Part shown: positions 19,451-26,904 of the stretch, one piece after another
Layout: every line of letters starts with the position of its first letter
Numbering within the stretch: position 1 is the first letter of the stretch
Assembly (NCBI GenBank): GCA_019418225.1
Contig: DYCF01000030.1
Coordinates: 1-55,843, forward strand
DNA length: 55,843 nucleotides
Source of the DNA: Clostridiales bacterium
GTDB lineage: Bacteria > Bacillota > Clostridia > Lachnospirales > Cellulosilyticaceae
Reading direction: 5' to 3'
The notes under the pieces: model-generated
Databases searched by the model: none
The model's input: the letters and a program-made list of their open reading frames with translations, nothing else
Told to the model about the DNA's origin: nothing
Translations under genes and position numbers: made by a program

Positions 19451-20380
19451 TTAGTTCTTATTCTTTAATTGTTGCAGATCAATGACTTTTATTGCCCCCT
19501 GAGTATATATTGTTAATAGTGATTTTTTTAAATCTATACCAATTATATTGTCAACAGATGCTAGAATTTCTTTGCTTTTGCCATCAGTAATAGTTAATTG
19601 TAGTTGGCTTAAATCAGCTGAAGCATTTATCTGGATTAATGTATTGCTAACAGGATCTGATAAATTTATAGACTTCTTTTCAAACTCATCAGTATCTGAG
19701 TATATAGTGTCATTATTAGTGCAGTATACTTGTCCATTAAGTACCACGATTTGGCTTGAAACAAGACCTGTTTTAATAATGTTAGGTTTATTATTATAAT
19801 CAGATATGTTTAATGCATAGAGTGTATAAGTACTCGTAGCATAATTATATGATATGTAATACAAGATATTGTCTATTAAGGCACCAGAGAGAATTGCACC
19901 ATTAGTATGTGTGTATTCATATAGCTGGTTGTCGGAATATTTCACTATTACAGACTCTGTTTTATTTACATCAGCATAGTTGGCTTTTATGAAGAAATAA
20001 TTCAATTCATCTGTAGCTAAGGGAAAAATTGCGGAATTCACTTCGTCCTCTAGCTTATAGACTTCAGTTATATTTCCTTCATTATATTCTAATATGCTGA
20101 AGTGATTATTGTAACTATCCCCAGATGTATAGTATGAACTGGGAGTGTTAAATGCATATTGAATTATGCCAGTTCCAGTATAAGGCTCAATTGGTAAACC
20201 TGTGTTTTTAATTGCATTATACTTGACAAACTTTTGTGAGAAGTGGTCATAAGCAAGCAGTTCCCCATTGTCAAGATTCCAAGCTGTTGTTTCGGTGTTA
20301 GGTGTTGCTGGGGTATTGAAAGCACATCCGGTTAAGCATGTTAAGACTAGTAGAGTTGTAAATATGACTTTTTTAAACAA
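19451..20380 (-). CDS. Hypothetical lipoprotein
   Basis: 309 aa. The N-terminal signal peptide ends in lipobox LTGC, so it is probably a membrane-anchored surface lipoprotein. The body is rich in Tyr/Asn and short beta-type repeats (for example ILYYISYNYATSTYTLYALN), suggesting a beta-propeller-like fold. It starts with TTG at 20380, 5 bp after the stop of the upstream secreted-protein gene. No ATG precedes the signal peptide, and the SD CTGGAG lies about 10 bp upstream, so translation is probably coupled. It forms a pair with the upstream gene. No function is proposed. Confidence 0.78.
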   Translation of the reverse strand: MFKKVIFTTLLVLTCLTGCAFNTPATPNTETTAWNLDNGELLAYDHFSQKFVKYNAIKNTGLPIEPYTGTGIIQYAFNTPSSYYTSGDSYNNHFSILEYNEGNITEVYKLEDEVNSAIFPLATDELNYFFIKANYADVNKTESVIVKYSDNQLYEYTHTNGAILSGALIDNILYYISYNYATSTYTLYALNISDYNNKPNIIKTGLVSSQIVVLNGQVYCTNNDTIYSDTDEFEKKSINLSDPVSNTLIQINASADLSQLQLTITDGKSKEILASVDNIIGIDLKKSLLTIYTQGAIKVIDLQQLKNKN

Positions 20381-20385
20381 TTATA

Positions 20386-20970
20386 TTAAACTCCAGATGT
20401 TATTTCATATGTTTTAGCATCATCCACAAGTTTTACTTTAGCTGTATTTGCGATTGAAATTGTACCAGTTCTGTAATCTTTGCTTGGAGTAACAATCATG
20501 TTAGAACCATAGTCAGCTATTTTTTGACCTTTTGTGTTTTCCCAGTATTTAGATACAGTATTTGCAGTTTGCCAAGATGATGAAGCTCCAACTGATACTT
20601 CACTATCACTGATACCTAGTGAAATACTTGCTGAATTTCTTAATGATGCACTGCCTTGCCATGTGGTTCTGATCCATTCAACTGCACGGTCTCCTTCATA
20701 AACAGCAGATACTTGGTAATCCCATTTATAGATGTTACCAGATGATGTAGGTGATGTAGATCTCCATGAGTTGGAATATAATGTCCCTTTCCCGCCAGGA
20801 ATTATTTTGTAGTCATCATCTTTTAAACGTTTTAATTGTTGTGATTTATAGATCTCTATAGGACTAACACCTGAAGTATCAGTTTGTGGCATTTGAGATG
20901 CAAAAGTTCCTACGCTAGATATTGTTAATATTGCACATCCGATAATACTTTTTAAAATGTTTTTATTCAT
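20386..20970 (-). CDS. Hypothetical secreted protein
   Basis: 194 aa with a Sec signal peptide (hydrophobic segment about 8-24, likely cleavage after TFA). The mature part is rich in Ser, Thr and Trp (YKWDYQVSAVYEG, SVGASSSWQTANTVS), as in a small all-beta extracellular protein. SD TTAGGAGG precedes the ATG. It is transcribed with the downstream lipoprotein gene and lies between the IS200 fossil and the recombinase. I do not recognise the family. A secreted factor with a partner lipoprotein is the only structural statement supported. Confidence 0.78.
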   Translation of the reverse strand: MNKNILKSIIGCAILTISSVGTFASQMPQTDTSGVSPIEIYKSQQLKRLKDDDYKIIPGGKGTLYSNSWRSTSPTSSGNIYKWDYQVSAVYEGDRAVEWIRTTWQGSASLRNSASISLGISDSEVSVGASSSWQTANTVSKYWENTKGQKIADYGSNMIVTPSKDYRTGTISIANTAKVKLVDDAKTYEITSGV

Positions 20971-21253
20971 AAAAAACCTCCTAATTATTTGTTTTTTCTT
21001 ACACTAATCCAAAATCTATTATGCAATATTTTTAGAAAATAGTCAATATATTGAAAAAAATAAAAATTGCAATCTTTCGTTCAAATAGGTGGCTTAGATA
21101 TTTAAAGTTTCCCAATACATTGCTTTGCGAGATAATGTGGAACGAATTTATTCATGAGAAAACATACTTCTAGAGTAGTTAAGAGTAAAAACAAAGATAC
21201 GCTAAAATAGAATTTTCAAGTAAACTTACTGTAGGATTCATTTTATAAATGCA

Positions 21254-21335
21254 GTGTCAAAACTTAAGAGTATTGACACTTATTTTGTTGAAACGTATAA
21301 TCAATACATTAACGGTGTCAATACATAGTATCAAA
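21254..21335. promoter_or_regulatory. Inverted-repeat cluster upstream of the recombinase (res-like)
   Basis: GTGTCAA and TTGACAC (21254-21279) flank a 12-bp spacer. A third GTGTCAA lies near 21315, and TCAATACAT is present twice. Such clusters upstream of serine resolvases serve as recombination or autoregulation sites. The 21254 site also shares its core with 18486-18509. The rest of 20971-21253 shows nothing else recognisable. Confidence 0.5.
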
Positions 21336-21353
21336 AGTATAGGAGAAAAATAT

Positions 21354-21920
21354 ATGATTTATGGATATGCAAGAGTAAGTACAAAAGGACAAGCTAAGGA
21401 TGGAAATAGTTTAGAGAGCCAAGAACAACAGTTAAGAGAAGCAGGAGCAGTAGAGATTTGTTCTGATAGTTTTACAGGAACAAAGATGGATAGACCAGAA
21501 CTAGATAAGTTATTAGAAAAGCTTTCAGAAGGAGATACATTGATCGTAACTAAACTTGATAGAATTGCAAGAAGCATGACACAGGGGAGTGAGCTAGTAA
21601 CAAAGTTAATTGAAAAAGGGATACGAGTACACATTTTGAATATTGGTGTAATGGATAATACTCCTGCTTCTAAGCTTATTAGAAATATATTTTTTGCATT
21701 TGCAGAATTTGAAAGAGATATGATTGTTGAGCGAACACAGGAAGGTAAAGCTATTGCTAAGACAAAGAGTGGATTTAAAGAGGGGAGACCTAAGAAATTT
21801 ACACAAGAACAATTAGCACATGCGTTGCAATTATTAAAAGAGAATAGTTATGCAGAAGTTGAAAAAATGACAAAGATTAGTAAAAGCACGTTAATTAGAG
21901 AGAATAGAAGGAATAGGTAA
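21354..21920 (+). CDS. Serine recombinase (resolvase/invertase family)
   Basis: A small serine site-specific recombinase of the Tn3-resolvase/Hin class, 188 aa. The catalytic domain opens with MIYGYARVSTKGQ, whose Ser is the nucleophile. It also contains TKLDRIARS and FAEFERDMIVERTQEG. The C-terminal DNA-binding helix-turn-helix is short (about 140-188). The start is ATG 21354 after SD AGGAGA. An upstream in-frame extension to 21249 crosses the inverted-repeat cluster and is unlikely to be coding. It probably acts on the adjacent sites and may be responsible for mobility or rearrangement of this block. Confidence 0.9.
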   Translation: MIYGYARVSTKGQAKDGNSLESQEQQLREAGAVEICSDSFTGTKMDRPELDKLLEKLSEGDTLIVTKLDRIARSMTQGSELVTKLIEKGIRVHILNIGVMDNTPASKLIRNIFFAFAEFERDMIVERTQEGKAIAKTKSGFKEGRPKKFTQEQLAHALQLLKENSYAEVEKMTKISKSTLIRENRRNR

Positions 21921-22013
21921 GTTGTATTAATTTTAAATATAATAAATATTTACAATATTATAAAAATGAATTAATATAGTGTTATGTACTTTACAATATG
22001 TAAGGAGAAGTTT

Positions 22014-23066
22014 ATGCTAAAACAACTATATACACAAGCAAATTTCTTAAGTTTAACTAATGAAGATATAGTAATGATACAAGAACACCTAGATTTAAAT
22101 TTAGAAGATGAAGAAGATATATATAAGTATCTTTATGATAATATGAATACATTGGAGCAAAATCCAGAAGTTGATGAGATTATTTCAAAAAAGCTTTTGG
22201 CAGGTCAATGTACTGTAAAATGGTTTAAATACGAATATAATGATGAATTTTCAAAAGAAGTGTTAAAAGAAAAATTAGAATCAGTAGATATAGGATTCAA
22301 TGCAAATATTAATCAAAGAGGACAACAAGATAATATAGATAACATAGTTAGCATAATTAAAGAAGGAACACAATATATTATAAAGATATTTATACAAGAT
22401 GGGTATAAAAGGATTAATAATGGGTTAGAATCAAGAAAAGAATTATTTATTAGAGATGTAGTGGTAAATATTAATATAGATGAATGTTGGGTAGAAATTA
22501 GAGCTAAGAACAACCAGTGTAAAAGAATTGAACAGATTCTTAGTGAAAAGGTTGGTTTAAAAGAACTGAAAGAAGTTGAATTGTTATCTAACTATCATAA
22601 TGATGTAAATGAATTTAAAAATAGTTTATATAATGGATTTTACCTACACTATAAGGCTATGCCATCTGAAGTGATAGAATTGACGCAGGATGATGGAATT
22701 GCTATGGTAAAAATAATAAATTCAATTGATGAATATTTTAATGACAATGATGGTAATAAGTTATTAGAGAGATTACAGACTATATCACTTGATATAGAAG
22801 GATTATCTTTAGTTTCTATACTTTTAGCTGGAATTGATAATATGGGCGTAAAACTAAGAAATGACAGTATAGTAGATATGAGTGAACAATCATTATATAC
22901 AGTATTAAAAGATCATTTAATTGAAGATAGTAGTTATATTAGATTTTCAATAGAACCTAATGGGGCACTTTATACTATGCAATTAGGGTTAAATACAAAA
23001 AATATAGTTTTTAGAACATCTGTTACGGAGGAAGTTATTTCTTATATTAGAGATAAAGTTTTATAA
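22014..23066 (+). CDS. Hypothetical protein, first gene of an unknown cassette
   Basis: 350 aa, unrecognised, acidic and AT-rich, with no signal peptide or membrane segment, so probably cytoplasmic. The start is ATG 22014 after SD TAAGGAGAAG. An in-frame ATG at 21984 lacks an SD. The N-terminal 60 residues are strongly acidic and probably helical (EDEEDIYKYLYDNM), and the rest looks mixed alpha/beta. It lies 94 bp after the recombinase and 24 bp before a small DNA-binding-type protein gene. Neighbouring position with a recombinase and a small RNA suggests an accessory, possibly conflict-type function, but nothing in the sequence proves it. Confidence 0.75.
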   Translation: MLKQLYTQANFLSLTNEDIVMIQEHLDLNLEDEEDIYKYLYDNMNTLEQNPEVDEIISKKLLAGQCTVKWFKYEYNDEFSKEVLKEKLESVDIGFNANINQRGQQDNIDNIVSIIKEGTQYIIKIFIQDGYKRINNGLESRKELFIRDVVVNINIDECWVEIRAKNNQCKRIEQILSEKVGLKELKEVELLSNYHNDVNEFKNSLYNGFYLHYKAMPSEVIELTQDDGIAMVKIINSIDEYFNDNDGNKLLERLQTISLDIEGLSLVSILLAGIDNMGVKLRNDSIVDMSEQSLYTVLKDHLIEDSSYIRFSIEPNGALYTMQLGLNTKNIVFRTSVTEEVISYIRDKVL

Positions 23067-23090
23067 ATTTAATGAAAAGGAGGAAGGCTT

Positions 23091-23450
23091 ATGTCAGGGT
23101 TCAATACTAATGCAGTTGAAATAGAAGAGTATATAAGAGAGATGGCAAAGAAAGATAGAATAAAGGCATTTTATCCACAAACTATTAGTAGAAAATTAAA
23201 TATTCCTATAGATATTGTATGGGCACAACTGATGACATTAAGCAATCAAGGGGGAAGAATACATTTACAGTATGAAGTAAAATGTTTAGAGGATCTTAAT
23301 ACTTTAACAACAGTTGAAGAGTGTAAAGCAATAATAGGTAAGGAGTTAACTTGTGAAATATGTGGAGAAAGGATAGAAGTTACGTATAATAATTTATATC
23401 CTATATTTCGTATAGATGAAGAATATAAGAGGTGTGTAAAAAAAAAGTAG
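23091..23450 (+). CDS. Small protein with predicted winged helix and CxxC motif
   Basis: 119 aa. Residues about 20-65 (TISRKLNIPIDIVWAQLMTL) look like a winged-helix DNA-binding segment. A CEICGE knuckle follows at about 96-101, with another Cys near the C-terminus (KRC), suggesting half of a zinc ribbon. SD AAGGAGGAAGG precedes the ATG. The reading frame ends on A-AAA-AAG-TAG. The next frame stays open upstream and continues into the following gene, so a -1 frameshift product is possible (see the 23438-23450 entry). No known family was recognised. Confidence 0.72.
   Translation: MSGFNTNAVEIEEYIREMAKKDRIKAFYPQTISRKLNIPIDIVWAQLMTLSNQGGRIHLQYEVKCLEDLNTLTTVEECKAIIGKELTCEICGERIEVTYNNLYPIFRIDEEYKRCVKKK
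23438..23450 (+). promoter_or_regulatory. Candidate -1 frameshift slippery site A-AAA-AAG followed by TAG
   Basis: A run of nine A ends the preceding gene. Read in its frame it is A AAA AAG immediately before stop TAG, the same heptamer as in E. coli dnaX. A -1 shift enters the frame of the next gene, which is open from here. The A-run could also cause transcriptional slippage or reversible length mutation. Confidence 0.4.
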
Positions 23451-23575
23451 TGTCTAATAGAAGAACATTAGATACTGCAAGTAATAATGATATGCTATCA
23501 CTTGTTGAATTAAATAAGTTAATTCAAAAATCAAGCGGTAATAATATATTTATTACAATTGCAGGAGGAGATATT

Positions 23576-23977
23576 ATGATGGAATCAGAAAAAATGGGAA
23601 TTAGTATGTCTCAAAATATAGCTAATAATAGTGGAACAGCTAATATGGCAGCAGGAAGCATTGTATCTACTAATTATACAACTCAAGGTAGTAAAGAAGA
23701 CATTAATACAGTGTTAGAGAATCTTAGAAACCTAATTAACAGTGGTGATTTTAGTCAAGAAGACAAAGAAAGTGTAGTAGATGATATAGATACTATTCAG
23801 GAACAAATTAATAATACTTCTGGAGACTCTGGAAAGGTTAAAACTAAATTAAAAAAGGCATTAGCAGGAATTAAGGTGTTTATAAGTAATATGCCATCTA
23901 ATATAGCAACAGCAACAGCAATAGTAACTCAAGCTAATGATTTATATGAAAAGATAAAACCAATTATAGGACAGTAA
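23576..23977 (+). CDS. Hypothetical protein, third gene of the cassette
   Basis: 133 aa if started at ATG 23576, which has a strong SD (AGGAGG, about 7 bp upstream). The same frame is open and looks coding back to 23432, so a longer product could arise by frameshift from the preceding gene. The N-terminal part is Asn/Ser/Gly-rich (NIANNSGTANMAAGS). A predicted helical region follows (DINTVLENLRNLINS, DIDTIQEQIN), then an Ala-rich C-terminal segment that might associate with membrane (NIATATAIVTQA). I recognise a general resemblance to C-terminal tails of phage-resistance effectors but cannot name a family. Confidence 0.68.
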   Translation: MMESEKMGISMSQNIANNSGTANMAAGSIVSTNYTTQGSKEDINTVLENLRNLINSGDFSQEDKESVVDDIDTIQEQINNTSGDSGKVKTKLKKALAGIKVFISNMPSNIATATAIVTQANDLYEKIKPIIGQ

Positions 23978-23993
23978 AGAGGTTTACATAGGG

Positions 23994-24022
23994 TTGTAAA
24001 TAAAAATAGAAAATGCTATACT
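23994..24022 (+). promoter_or_regulatory. Sigma-A-type promoter of a small RNA
   Basis: TTGTAA, 17-bp spacer, then TATACT with an extended TGC immediately upstream. Transcription would begin near 24029. No protein-coding start follows before the terminator at 24156-24209. Confidence 0.7.
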
Positions 24023-24028
24023 AAGTCC

Positions 24029-24213
24029 AGTAGCTAGATTATATAATAATCTAGTGCATATGATCGGACAAATTAATAATTTCAAGGTGTACAAGCACCA
24101 AGTAACTGAAGCGGTAAGGCTCTGGACTCTGACTCCAGTACCTTAACATTAAAATAAAGCACCTCATTGTAAATTACTGAATATCAGTAGCTTGCAATGG
24201 GGTGCTTTTGATT
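24029..24213 (+). ncRNA. Candidate small RNA with tRNA-Gln-like arm
   Basis: A stretch of about 185 nt lies between a clear promoter and a clear intrinsic terminator. It contains hairpin CTAGATTAT/ATAATCTAG, hairpin GGTG/CACC, and a segment (24093-24146) resembling the D and anticodon arms of tRNA-Gln. There, AGCGGTAAGGC is followed by stem CTGGA/TCCAG around loop CTCTGAC, which would give anticodon CUG. No acceptor stem and no T-arm (TTCGAATCC) are present, so it is not a normal tRNA. The outer pairs TAAGG/CCTTA extend the arm. It could be a tRNA-derived relic, a tRNA mimic or a regulatory RNA. Confidence 0.55.
24156..24209 (+). terminator. Intrinsic terminator of the small RNA
   Basis: A long stem (AAAGCACCTCATTG pairing with CAATGGGGTGCTTT) has an inner hairpin ATTACTGA/TCAGTA, and the 3' arm ends in TTTT. 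Confidence 0.85.
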
Positions 24214-24317
24214 TATAGTATATAATAAAGCTAGAAAATGAAATATTATAAAATATAACCCAACCTTTTTTTAACTTTAGTGTCTATTAAAGTGTAAAGC
24301 ACTTTATAGAGGAGAAT

Positions 24318-24587
24318 ATGGGTAAAAAACAAGTAGAACAAATAGTAAGTGAATATCTGAAGAAGATCTATGGCTTTATGCTTAAGAAGACGGGAAATTT
24401 ACAAGATGCAGAGGATTTGGTACAGGAAACAGTTTTGAAGTTATATCGCATGCTACTTATAAATGAAATTGATAATATTTCAGCATATGTTTGGCGGGTG
24501 GCACGACACAATTTTTTAGAACCACATTATCTCAAAACATTGCTTATTGTGTATGGCAGGAAGGGGCTATATAAAAATAGAAGGTAA
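24318..24587 (+). pseudogene. Truncated ECF sigma factor
   Basis: The first about 65 residues match sigma-70 region 2 of ECF factors (YGFMLKKTGNLQDAEDLVQE, then ISAYVWRVARHNF). After this the sequence changes abruptly (EPHYLKTLL...) and stops at residue 89. Region 4, needed for -35 recognition, is missing. The break near 24518 looks like a deletion junction. The start has SD AGAGGAGAA. It is probably non-functional. Confidence 0.75.
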
Positions 24588-24710
24588 TCCCCATAAGCAA
24601 TTTGTAACATCCTTGCAGATTGTATGGGTACGTGATAAGAAAGTCAGAGCGAATTTATTGGAGCTAGACTATAAGTTAAGGTTAAGGTAAATTATGTAAA
24701 GGCAGTGCTG
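24519..24710 (+). pseudogene. 3' gene fragment downstream of the sigma deletion
   Basis: In another frame from the deletion point a coding-like stretch is open (GYIKIEGNPHKQFVTSLQIV, then DKKVRANLLELDYKLR). A frameshift would continue it across the IS insertion to a stop at 26220-26222 (KVNYVKAVLQETPK). It may be the C-terminal remnant of a gene once following the sigma factor, such as an anti-sigma protein. The identity is not established. Confidence 0.35.
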
Positions 24711-24718
24711 CAAGAAAC

Positions 24719-26205
24719 GGGCCTATGAAAAAATCTCTGTAAATACTTTCTATGATAATTGAATAAGGGTAGAAATGGCATACTTGACCATTTCTGCCGT
24801 GGCTATACTATAGCCTGTAGAAAATAAGCATGTCAAGGGCACCCTCGTATGAGGGTGTTTATTTTACCCTTGATATGCTTTTTTCGAAAGGCTACTACAA
24901 TGGTAGCCTACCTTCGAACATAATACTCAGCTCACCGTATACTTTACCCCAGTTTCGAAGTGGCATAGACCATTTCTTAGTTGCCTCAAAGGTCGCTAAA
25001 TACAGTGCTTTGAGCAGGGCTGTATCACTTGGAAATACGCTTCTCTGGCGATTAAGTTTTCTGTAGGTACTATTAAGGCTCTCTATAGCATTTGTTGTAT
25101 AGATGACCTTTCTTACGTCCGCAGAAAACTTAAAGATGGGGCTAATAACATCCCAGTTCGTTTCCCAACTCTTCATGGCATAGGGATACTGTTCATGCCA
25201 TTTTTCAGCTATTTCTTGCATCACTGCATAGCCTTGTTCCTCACTTACTGCATGATAGATTTTCTTTAAGTCTGCTGCAAAAGCTTTCTTATCCTTCTCA
25301 GAAACGTACTTTAAGGTATTTCTAACCTGATGTACAATGCAACGTTGGTATTCAGTGTTTGGAAAAGCTACGTTAATGGATTCCTTTATGCCTGAAAGAC
25401 CATCCGCACATAATACTAAAATATCATTAACACCTCTATTTTTGAGTTCATTAAGCACACCTAACCAGTACTTACTACTTTCATTTTGGCCTACCTGAAT
25501 GCTAAGCACCTCTTTATGCCCATCCATTGTAACACCAAGAATAACATAAGCTGCTAGTTTACGAATGACATGATTCTCTTTAACAGAGAAATGAACAGCA
25601 TCAATAAATACAATAGGATAAACAGATGCAAGTGCACGATGCTGCCAGTCTTCAATCTCAGGTAATAGCTTATCTGTTACATCAGATACAAAGCCCTCAC
25701 TTACTTCAAAGCCATAAATGTCTTCAATTTGCTCTGAAATTTGTCTGGTTGTAAGACCTTTAGCATACATAGCGATAATTTTTTCGTCTATTTGTGAAAT
25801 ATCCTTTTGTCTCTTGTGAACAATCTGTGGTTCAAATGAACTTTCACGATCTTGAGGTACTTCAAGTTGTACTTCACCATAATGACTTCTAACAGCCTTA
25901 GGCTTATAGCCGTTACGTGAGTTGGTATTATTAGAACGTTGATGAGCTTCATAGCCTAGATGATGATCCATTTCCGTTTCCATCATTTCCTTAATCGTAC
26001 CACCCAGTAAATCTTTAAGTGCATCTTGAATATCTTGAGCACTTTGAATGTTATACTCATTAATCAATCCCTTAATAATATTCTTTTTACCTTCACTTAA
26101 ATTTTCTCTTTTCCTTCGTCCCATAAAAAACAGCCTTCTATGAATTTATTTTATCATAGAAAGCTGTACTAGAATTTAAATTTACAGACTTTTCTTCACA
26201 CACTC
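24719..26205 (-). mobile_element. Complete IS256-family insertion sequence with 8-bp target duplication
   Basis: 26-bp imperfect terminal inverted repeats bound the element, 19 of 26 positions matching: left GGGCCTATGAAAAAATCTCT..., right end read in reverse GAGTGTGTGAAGAAAAGTCT... The 8-bp sequence CAAGAAAC flanks both sides (24711-24718 and 26206-26213), as expected for an IS256 target duplication. The element is 1487 bp and encodes one intact transposase. Between the left end and the transposase stop it has a hairpin (GCATGTCAAGGG with CCCTTGATATGC, 24833-24882) that can act as a terminator. Confidence 0.9.
24895..26124 (-). CDS. IS256-family transposase
   Basis: 409 aa mutator-type DDE transposase that moves the surrounding IS by cut/copy through double-strand intermediates. 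The catalytic residues are present: Asp175 (VFIDAVHF), Asp241 (LCADGLSG) and Glu348 (YTTNAIESLN). The N-terminal helix-turn-helix region and the C-terminal tail are complete. It starts with ATG right inside the right inverted repeat. No frameshift is seen, so it is probably active. Confidence 0.96.
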   Translation of the reverse strand: MGRRKRENLSEGKKNIIKGLINEYNIQSAQDIQDALKDLLGGTIKEMMETEMDHHLGYEAHQRSNNTNSRNGYKPKAVRSHYGEVQLEVPQDRESSFEPQIVHKRQKDISQIDEKIIAMYAKGLTTRQISEQIEDIYGFEVSEGFVSDVTDKLLPEIEDWQHRALASVYPIVFIDAVHFSVKENHVIRKLAAYVILGVTMDGHKEVLSIQVGQNESSKYWLGVLNELKNRGVNDILVLCADGLSGIKESINVAFPNTEYQRCIVHQVRNTLKYVSEKDKKAFAADLKKIYHAVSEEQGYAVMQEIAEKWHEQYPYAMKSWETNWDVISPIFKFSADVRKVIYTTNAIESLNSTYRKLNRQRSVFPSDTALLKALYLATFEATKKWSMPLRNWGKVYGELSIMFEGRLPL

Positions 26206-26261
26206 CAAGAAACACCTAAATAGCTTTATAAAATGCAAAAGTTTAATTTACAACAGATCTT

Positions 26262-26282
26262 CCGCTCAGATGAGTGGTTTTT
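26262..26282 (+). terminator. Intrinsic terminator
   Basis: Stem CCGCTC/GAGTGG with loop AGAT, then TTTTT. It probably ended the now broken sigma-factor transcript. Confidence 0.6.
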
Positions 26283-26299
26283 AGTTATAGAAATTAAGA

Positions 26300-26695
26300 T
26301 TAATCTAAGTATAAATCAATGTAAGCTAGTCCAAATTGTCTTTCATCTCCTAAATCTAGAGTCACCTTATAAATGTTGCCTTTCTTTAAATCCATTTCAA
26401 TAAATGGATAATATCCTTCAGATCTAAAACCGACGCATCCTTCATTAATTAACTCATTAGTTTTAACATTATAAACTTCATAATTTGCATTTACAAGAAA
26501 CTTAGAGACACTAAAAGTATGATAGGCGGTTTGCGTAGGTGAAATATAAAAGGTGTATTTTCCATCACTTATAATATTTTCAAAGAAATGGGGGCCGTTT
26601 AGTTGTTTGTTATACCCAAAGATAAGTAGTAGGACAACAAGTAGAATACCTATTAGTGGCAGTTTTTTTGCATATTGGCGGAACTGAATTTTCAT
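26300..26695 (-). CDS. Hypothetical membrane-anchored protein
   Basis: 131 aa with one N-terminal membrane segment (about 12-30, LPLIGILLVVLLLIFGY) and a small extracytoplasmic beta-rich domain. No lipobox is seen. SD AAGGAG lies upstream of the ATG. It is divergent from the GH2 gene, with about 210 bp between them. The family is not recognised. Confidence 0.72.
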   Translation of the reverse strand: MKIQFRQYAKKLPLIGILLVVLLLIFGYNKQLNGPHFFENIISDGKYTFYISPTQTAYHTFSVSKFLVNANYEVYNVKTNELINEGCVGFRSEGYYPFIEMDLKKGNIYKVTLDLGDERQFGLAYIDLYLD

Positions 26696-26904
26696 TAAAT
26701 GATAATCTCCTTATAAGTAGTAGTAAGTGTAGAAAATGGCAATAAACATTGATTTTATTATATTAGAGAAAATGAAAATTTGGTATATAAACAATTTATA
26801 AAAAATTAGATAAATATATTTGGAATCTATAAAAAATAATCAATTAATATGCTAAACTGTTAAAAAGGCTATTTATTAAAATTTATAAATTTTTGGGGGC
26901 AAAG

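Noticed and set aside
21249..21353. N-terminal extension of the serine recombinase
   Set aside because: The extension runs through the inverted-repeat cluster. ATG 21354 has an SD and gives the normal resolvase N-terminus.
24093..24146. A complete tRNA-Gln gene
   Set aside because: Only D- and anticodon-arm-like parts are visible. The acceptor stem, T-arm and CCA-side sequence are absent.
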